NCBI RefSeq assembly: GCF_024609325.1
Contig: NZ_JANHMQ010000001.1
Location: 62,001-126,000, forward strand
Length of the DNA stretch: 64,000 nt
Direction of reading: 5' to 3'
Source: Geothrix fuzhouensis
GTDB taxonomy: Bacteria; Acidobacteriota; Holophagae; Holophagales; Holophagaceae
Shown: in pieces, positions 60,475-64,000 of the stretch
How positions within the stretch are numbered: position 1 is the first letter of the stretch
Layout of the letters: each line of letters begins with the position of its first letter
Program-made: the position numbers and the translations under genes
The notes under the pieces: model-generated
The model's input: the letters and a program-made list of their open reading frames with translations, nothing else
Told to the model about the DNA's origin: nothing
The model's database searches: none

Positions 60475-61755
60475 ATGGTGTTCTTCAACCACGCCACCCG
60501 GCAGATGACGGCGAAAATCGTCTACTACGGGCCCGGTCTGTGCGGAAAGACCACCAACCTCAACACCATCTACGGCAAGACGAGCCTGAAGGCCCGGGGC
60601 GAGATGGTGAGCCTCAACACCGAAACGGATCGCACGTTGTTTTTCGACCTGCTCCCCATGGACGTGGGGATGGTGGGCGGATTCAAGACCAAACTCCAGC
60701 TCTACACGGTGCCCGGTCAGGTGTTCTACAACAGCACCCGCAAGCTCGTGCTCAAAGGTGTGGACGGCATCGTGTTCGTGGTGGATAGCCAGGTACCCAT
60801 GCTCGATGCCTGCCGGGAGAGTTGGCTGAACCTCGAAGAGAACATGCGGGAGCTGGGGCTGAAGCTGCAGGACATCCCGGTGGTGTTCCAGTGGAACAAG
60901 CGGGACCTGAAGAATGTGGTGCCGGTGGACGAGCTTGAAGTGGCTTTCAACCCCCGTGGTATGCCCAGCTTCCAGTCCGTGGCCTCGGACGGCACGGGCG
61001 TCTTCGAGACCCTGCGGGGCATCACCAAGCTGGCCCTGTCGCATATCAAGACTCACGTGCTCGGAGAAGCCTCCCCCGCGCCCAGCCCTGCGGCCCCCAG
61101 CGTCCAGGCGCCCACCGGGGGCGGGGCCCTCACCCTGTCGGACCTGCCTTCCATCACGGATCTGCTCGACATGGAAGGGTCGGCCCAGGCCGCCCCTGGG
61201 GGTCTGCCGCTGCCTGACCAGGATGACGATACCGGCATCTACATCGAAGCCCCCCATCTGCCGGAGCCCCCTTCGGAGGATGCCGCGCTCAGTTTCCTGG
61301 ATGAGGGAATCGGGCCGTTCGACGCGGAGGCGTTCTCCGCCTTCCAGGCTGAGGACACGCCCACCGAGGCCTTGCCTCCGGGCCCTGAGGCACCTGCGCC
61401 CGGGGAGTACCATGCCTCTGTCCTTCCAAGTGTCCCCAAACCGGCGGGGAAAGCTGATCCTTTTGCCGCTTTCGCCTCGCTGAAGGTGGAAGGCAAGCGC
61501 CCCGCCCTCCGTCCCAGGAGCGCGGATCCCAAGGACGCCATTTCCTCGCTGCTGGACGAGCTGACTTCGGTAGGCCGCCAGGGTGCCCCCTCGGTGCTCC
61601 GGCTCGAGGTCCCCCCCGAAATGGAGGGCCAGGAGATCGAGATCCTCGTCCAGTTGCGTCACCGGGGGGAGGTGGTGGTCGAAGGTCAGATCACCCGTCC
61701 GGCTCCCGCCAAGGGCGGTACCGCCAAGCTCAGCGTCGAGCTGAAGCGGAGCTGA
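60475..61755 (+). CDS. MglA-like small GTPase with long acidic C-terminal region
   Basis: The first 195 of 426 residues are an MglA-type Ras-like GTPase: P-loop YYGPGLCGKTTNL, the MglA-specific TVPGQVFYNSTRKLVLKG and the base-binding WNKRDL. MglA sets the leading pole and controls motility or pilus polarity in Myxococcus and relatives. The remaining 230 residues are Pro/Ala/Asp/Glu-rich and likely disordered, with a small beta segment at the end (about 380-425). No MglB is adjacent. A typical MglA is only about 195 residues long. Confidence 0.9.
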   Translation: MVFFNHATRQMTAKIVYYGPGLCGKTTNLNTIYGKTSLKARGEMVSLNTETDRTLFFDLLPMDVGMVGGFKTKLQLYTVPGQVFYNSTRKLVLKGVDGIVFVVDSQVPMLDACRESWLNLEENMRELGLKLQDIPVVFQWNKRDLKNVVPVDELEVAFNPRGMPSFQSVASDGTGVFETLRGITKLALSHIKTHVLGEASPAPSPAAPSVQAPTGGGALTLSDLPSITDLLDMEGSAQAAPGGLPLPDQDDDTGIYIEAPHLPEPPSEDAALSFLDEGIGPFDAEAFSAFQAEDTPTEALPPGPEAPAPGEYHASVLPSVPKPAGKADPFAAFASLKVEGKRPALRPRSADPKDAISSLLDELTSVGRQGAPSVLRLEVPPEMEGQEIEILVQLRHRGEVVVEGQITRPAPAKGGTAKLSVELKRS

Positions 61756-61756
61756 C

Positions 61757-62350
61757 GTGAGCCTTCGCCTTCGCGGCCCCTGTCTCCTGGCCCTGCTTGC
61801 AGTCCCACTCACCGCGGCTCTGCCTGGATGGTGGATCGCCTTCCCCAAGGTGCCCGTCCTGGCCAGCCGCTTCCGCCAGGAAAGCGATAGCGCCGTGTTC
61901 GGAAAGATGGCCAGGGAAGGGAGCCTGCTGCTGGGGCGGGGCGGAAAGCTGAAAGTCACCTACGATTCCGGGCTGACCGTGACTTCGGACGGTCGTCACC
62001 TCGTGCAGTACGATCCGGACACCCGCACAGCCCAGCGGATTGAACTGGCTCGGGCCGTGCAGGACTTCCCCCTGCTGGGGATCCTGCTGGATCCTGCGCG
62101 GATCGCGACACTCTACCGGGCCGAATCGCTGGGCGGCGACGCGGTGAGGCTGGTCCCCCGGTCGCCGGAGGTGCCCGCGCTCAAGGCCACTGGCCGCAAG
62201 GGTCTGCTCCACACCCTCGAATGGACGGATCCCACCGGCGCGCACCAGCGGTTGGAACTCCTGGATGCCAAGACGCTGCCTCCGCCGGGGCCTGGCGCCT
62301 TCAAGCCCCAGGTGCCGGCGGGAACGCGCTGGGCGACCCCGAACGGCTGA
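61757..62350 (+). CDS. lolA: LolA-like outer-membrane lipoprotein carrier
   Basis: The 197 residues have an N-terminal signal (LLALLAVPLTAALPG) and a LolA-type beta domain with FRQESDSAVFGKMAREGSLL, KLKVTYDSGLTVTSDGRHLV and YDPDTRTAQ. LolA ferries lipoproteins across the periplasm. GTG 61757 lies one base after the MglA-like stop, so the two are coupled. The protein is a little shorter and more divergent than E. coli LolA, and it converges on the HAD gene with a 4-base gap. Confidence 0.8.
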   Translation: MSLRLRGPCLLALLAVPLTAALPGWWIAFPKVPVLASRFRQESDSAVFGKMAREGSLLLGRGGKLKVTYDSGLTVTSDGRHLVQYDPDTRTAQRIELARAVQDFPLLGILLDPARIATLYRAESLGGDAVRLVPRSPEVPALKATGRKGLLHTLEWTDPTGAHQRLELLDAKTLPPPGPGAFKPQVPAGTRWATPNG

Positions 62351-62354
62351 AGGC

Positions 62355-63059
62355 CTATTCCGAACGACTGAAGGCGTCGAACCATTCAGGCTGGGGGAAG
62401 CGGACGCGGAGCCAGGCGTCCAGTTCCGGCACCCCGTCGAAGATGCGCTCCGCACCGGCTTGTTCCAGTTCTTCGTGGCTGCCGTAGCCCCAGCCCACGC
62501 CAATGGCTTCCAGCCCATGGTCGTGGGCCGCGGTCATGTCCACGCCGCGATCACCGATGAACACACCGCCGGGCCAGATGGAGCCCCGTTCCACGAGGCT
62601 CGCCAGCACTTCGGTCTTGGGCTGCCAGCGGCCTTTCAGGTTGCTGCCGAAGATATCGTCGAAGATGAGGTTGAGGTCGAACTGATAGGCGATGCGACGG
62701 GCGAAGAGGGTGGGCTTGGCGGATACGATGTAGATACGGTGGCCTTGGCGCTTCAACCGGTGCAGCAGGTGGAAGACACCGGGATACAGCTCATGCTCGA
62801 AGACGCCATCCTCCCGGTAGCGCTCCCAGTAGAAATCCAGGGCGTCCTCCAACCGGGCCGGATCTTCAAGGCCCTTGAGCGTGGCGAGGGATTCGCGCAT
62901 GCCAAAACCGATCCAGGCGCGGACCGCTGCCTCGTCTGGAAGCTGAAGGCTGAAGGCCTCACAGGTCTTCCGCACGCAGTTCCGGACCCCCAGCAGAGGA
63001 TCCACCAGGGTGCCATCCAGGTCGAAGCAGACGAGGCCTGGGGTCTCCGGTGAGGTCAT
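62355..63059 (-). CDS. HAD-family phosphatase (phosphoglycolate phosphatase-like)
   Basis: The 234 residues show the four HAD motifs: VCFDLDGTLVDP (nucleophile Asp and acid Asp), IVSAKPT, a Lys in WQPKTEVL and IGDRGVDMTAA. A helical cap (about 20-85) places it with phosphoglycolate phosphatases and similar C1-capped enzymes. The substrate is unknown. It follows ppa by six bases on the same strand. Confidence 0.88.
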   Translation of the reverse strand: MTSPETPGLVCFDLDGTLVDPLLGVRNCVRKTCEAFSLQLPDEAAVRAWIGFGMRESLATLKGLEDPARLEDALDFYWERYREDGVFEHELYPGVFHLLHRLKRQGHRIYIVSAKPTLFARRIAYQFDLNLIFDDIFGSNLKGRWQPKTEVLASLVERGSIWPGGVFIGDRGVDMTAAHDHGLEAIGVGWGYGSHEELEQAGAERIFDGVPELDAWLRVRFPQPEWFDAFSRSE

Positions 63060-63065
63060 CGCCGG

Positions 63066-63593
63066 CTACTTCTTCTGCCGGTTGAAGGCTTCGATGGAGG
63101 CCCGCACGAAGGCATGGGCTTCGGCCTTGCCCCCCCATCCATCACTGGACACGCTCTTGCGCTCCAGATCCTTGTAGGTGAGGAAGAAGTGCTCCACCTC
63201 AAGCAGGAAGTGCGGGGGCAGATCCGTACGGGAAGTCACATGGGCATAAGTGGGGTCGTCCGTGGCCACGGCGAGGATCTTGGCGTCGTGCCCCTTGTCG
63301 TCGGTCATGCGGAGCAAGGCGATCGGACGGGCGCGGATCACCACGCCGGGATAGGTGGAGCCATTGATGAGCACCAGGATGTCCGCGGGATCGCCATCCT
63401 CTGCCAGGGTGCCGGGGATGAAGCCGTACTCGGCCGGGTAGTGGAAGGGCGAGAAGAGCACGCGGTCCACATGGACCAGGCCCGTATGATGGTCGATCTC
63501 GTACTTGATGCGGGACCCCGTGGGGATCTCGACGATGGCGTTGACGATTTCAGGCGCCTGCCTGCCGGGATCGAGGTTGACCAGGGACGACAT
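63066..63593 (-). CDS. ppa: Inorganic pyrophosphatase
   Basis: The 175 residues match the family I soluble pyrophosphatase, which splits pyrophosphate to drive biosynthesis. Active-site stretches are EIPTGSRIKYEIDHHTG, PAEYGFIPGTLAEDGDPADILVL (about 52-74, metal Asp signature DGDPAD), and DDKGHDAKIL. The downstream HAD phosphatase gene is probably in the same transcript. Confidence 0.95.
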   Translation of the reverse strand: MSSLVNLDPGRQAPEIVNAIVEIPTGSRIKYEIDHHTGLVHVDRVLFSPFHYPAEYGFIPGTLAEDGDPADILVLINGSTYPGVVIRARPIALLRMTDDKGHDAKILAVATDDPTYAHVTSRTDLPPHFLLEVEHFFLTYKDLERKSVSSDGWGGKAEAHAFVRASIEAFNRQKK

Positions 63594-63647
63594 GGGCGCT
63601 CCGCAAAGACACCTATTTTCACATGCCCTGTGACTTGCGTCACGCAG

Positions 63648-64000
63648 TCATGGGGCCTGCGGAGGTGCCAGGAGCTGGATGAGGGCTACACGGGTTTCGC
63701 CTTTGGGCTCGGCATCGAGCACCCGCTGGAGGGCCTGGCGAGCCTCGGGCAGGCCCAGTGCCAACAGGGCCCGGGCGGCAGACAGTCTGATCACCTGAGG
63801 TTCCGAGGCGGCGAACAGGCCCCGCCGCCGCAGCAGCTCGGCCAGCATGGGGAGGCTCCGCGGTGAGGCGATGAGCCCCAGGGTGTTGATGGCCTGGATT
63901 CTGAGGCGCTCCCCGGTCCGCCTGTCCTGGGCCAGCTCGGCGATTGGGACGGCGCTGCTCTCAGCACGGAGCTGCCCCAACGCGAAGAGGATCTCGTGGA
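63648..64000 (-). CDS. HEAT-repeat protein, C-terminal part
   Basis: The frame is open to the right edge of the window, so the start lies outside. The visible 117 residues are HEAT/PBS-lyase-type helical pairs, for example LRIQAINTLGLIASPRSLPM and VIRLSAARALLALGLPEARQ. Such repeats make protein-protein scaffolds. Nothing specific can be said about the partner. Confidence 0.75.
   Translation of the reverse strand, partial: HEILFALGQLRAESSAVPIAELAQDRRTGERLRIQAINTLGLIASPRSLPMLAELLRRRGLFAASEPQVIRLSAARALLALGLPEARQALQRVLDAEPKGETRVALIQLLAPPQAP

Overview
The window is a GC-rich bacterial chromosome segment, packed with genes and rich in ATGA stop/start overlaps. The gene content suggests an anaerobic, Gram-negative, lipid A-making bacterium. 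Supporting genes are lpxK, lolA, a secretin, Tat export, a C4-dicarboxylate (Dcu) carrier, a 2-oxoacid:ferredoxin oxidoreductase, Etf with an acyl-CoA dehydrogenase, and a branched-chain amino-acid ABC importer. The mix (MglA-like GTPase, PilMNOP-secretin with a cohesin-like tail, fused LivM-LivG, acu locus) is most like Acidobacteriota of the Geothrix/Holophaga type. That placement is inference. No rRNA, phage, CRISPR array or transposase gene was seen.

Layout. 1-2.4 kb: two convergent dicarboxylate carriers separated by a long palindrome. 2.5-8.1 kb: a + strand run of aroDE, an NtrC-like protein with a degraded ATPase, a MoxR ATPase, a RodZ-like protein and a conserved unknown. 8.2 kb: tRNA-Gly. 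8.3-13.2 kb: liv operon (livK, hairpin terminator, livH, livM-livG fusion, livF). 13.3-16.5 kb: lpxK and a divergent run of small genes (free Met-sulfoxide reductase, cNMP-FHA protein, DUF1569). 16.5-18.3 kb: etfBA. 18.5-23.2 kb: murG, tatAC, ugd with an AtuA-like partner, and an orphan TolQ. 23.2-28.5 kb: an overlapping chain of deacetylase, YaaA, DUF309 and nadB, then sdaA. 28.5-30.5 kb: TsaC-like, Nudix, rpsO, tRNA-Leu. 30.9-36.5 kb: pilM-like/N/O/P, secretin, pseudopilin. 36.7-40.2 kb: smc. 40.2-40.5 kb: an AT-rich spacer with DnaA-box-like sites. 40.5-43.6 kb: TPR protein, 2-hydroxyacid dehydrogenase, ruvA. 43.9-52 kb: an acu-type locus (deacetylase, CBS-ACT protein, GNAT fused to an acyl-CoA-synthetase-like protein) divergent from an acyl-CoA synthetase and acyl-CoA dehydrogenase. 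52-54.6 kb: an AT-rich island with an ice-binding-type lipoprotein and an internally duplicated outer-membrane-type protein. 54.7-64 kb: tRNA-Ala, korAB, lexA, isopropylmalate-type dehydrogenase, periplasmic peroxiredoxin, MglA-like GTPase, lolA, HAD phosphatase, ppa and a partial HEAT-repeat gene.

How the genes fit together. Carboxylate, amino-acid and acyl-CoA metabolism dominate: Dcu and DASS carriers, Liv import, serine deaminase, acyl-CoA synthetase and dehydrogenase feeding EtfAB, and KorAB linking 2-oxoacids to ferredoxin. The acu locus probably switches the synthetase off and on by lysine acetylation. A TGGTCAGACC operator-like site is shared by the dcu and liv promoters.

The most unusual feature is a pair of 268-bp non-coding elements (30648-30915 and 43668-43935). 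They have the same length and loop blocks conserved in the same register. Their stem sequences differ between copies, yet all three stems still pair in each. I read them as copies of one mobile or structured family that I do not recognise.
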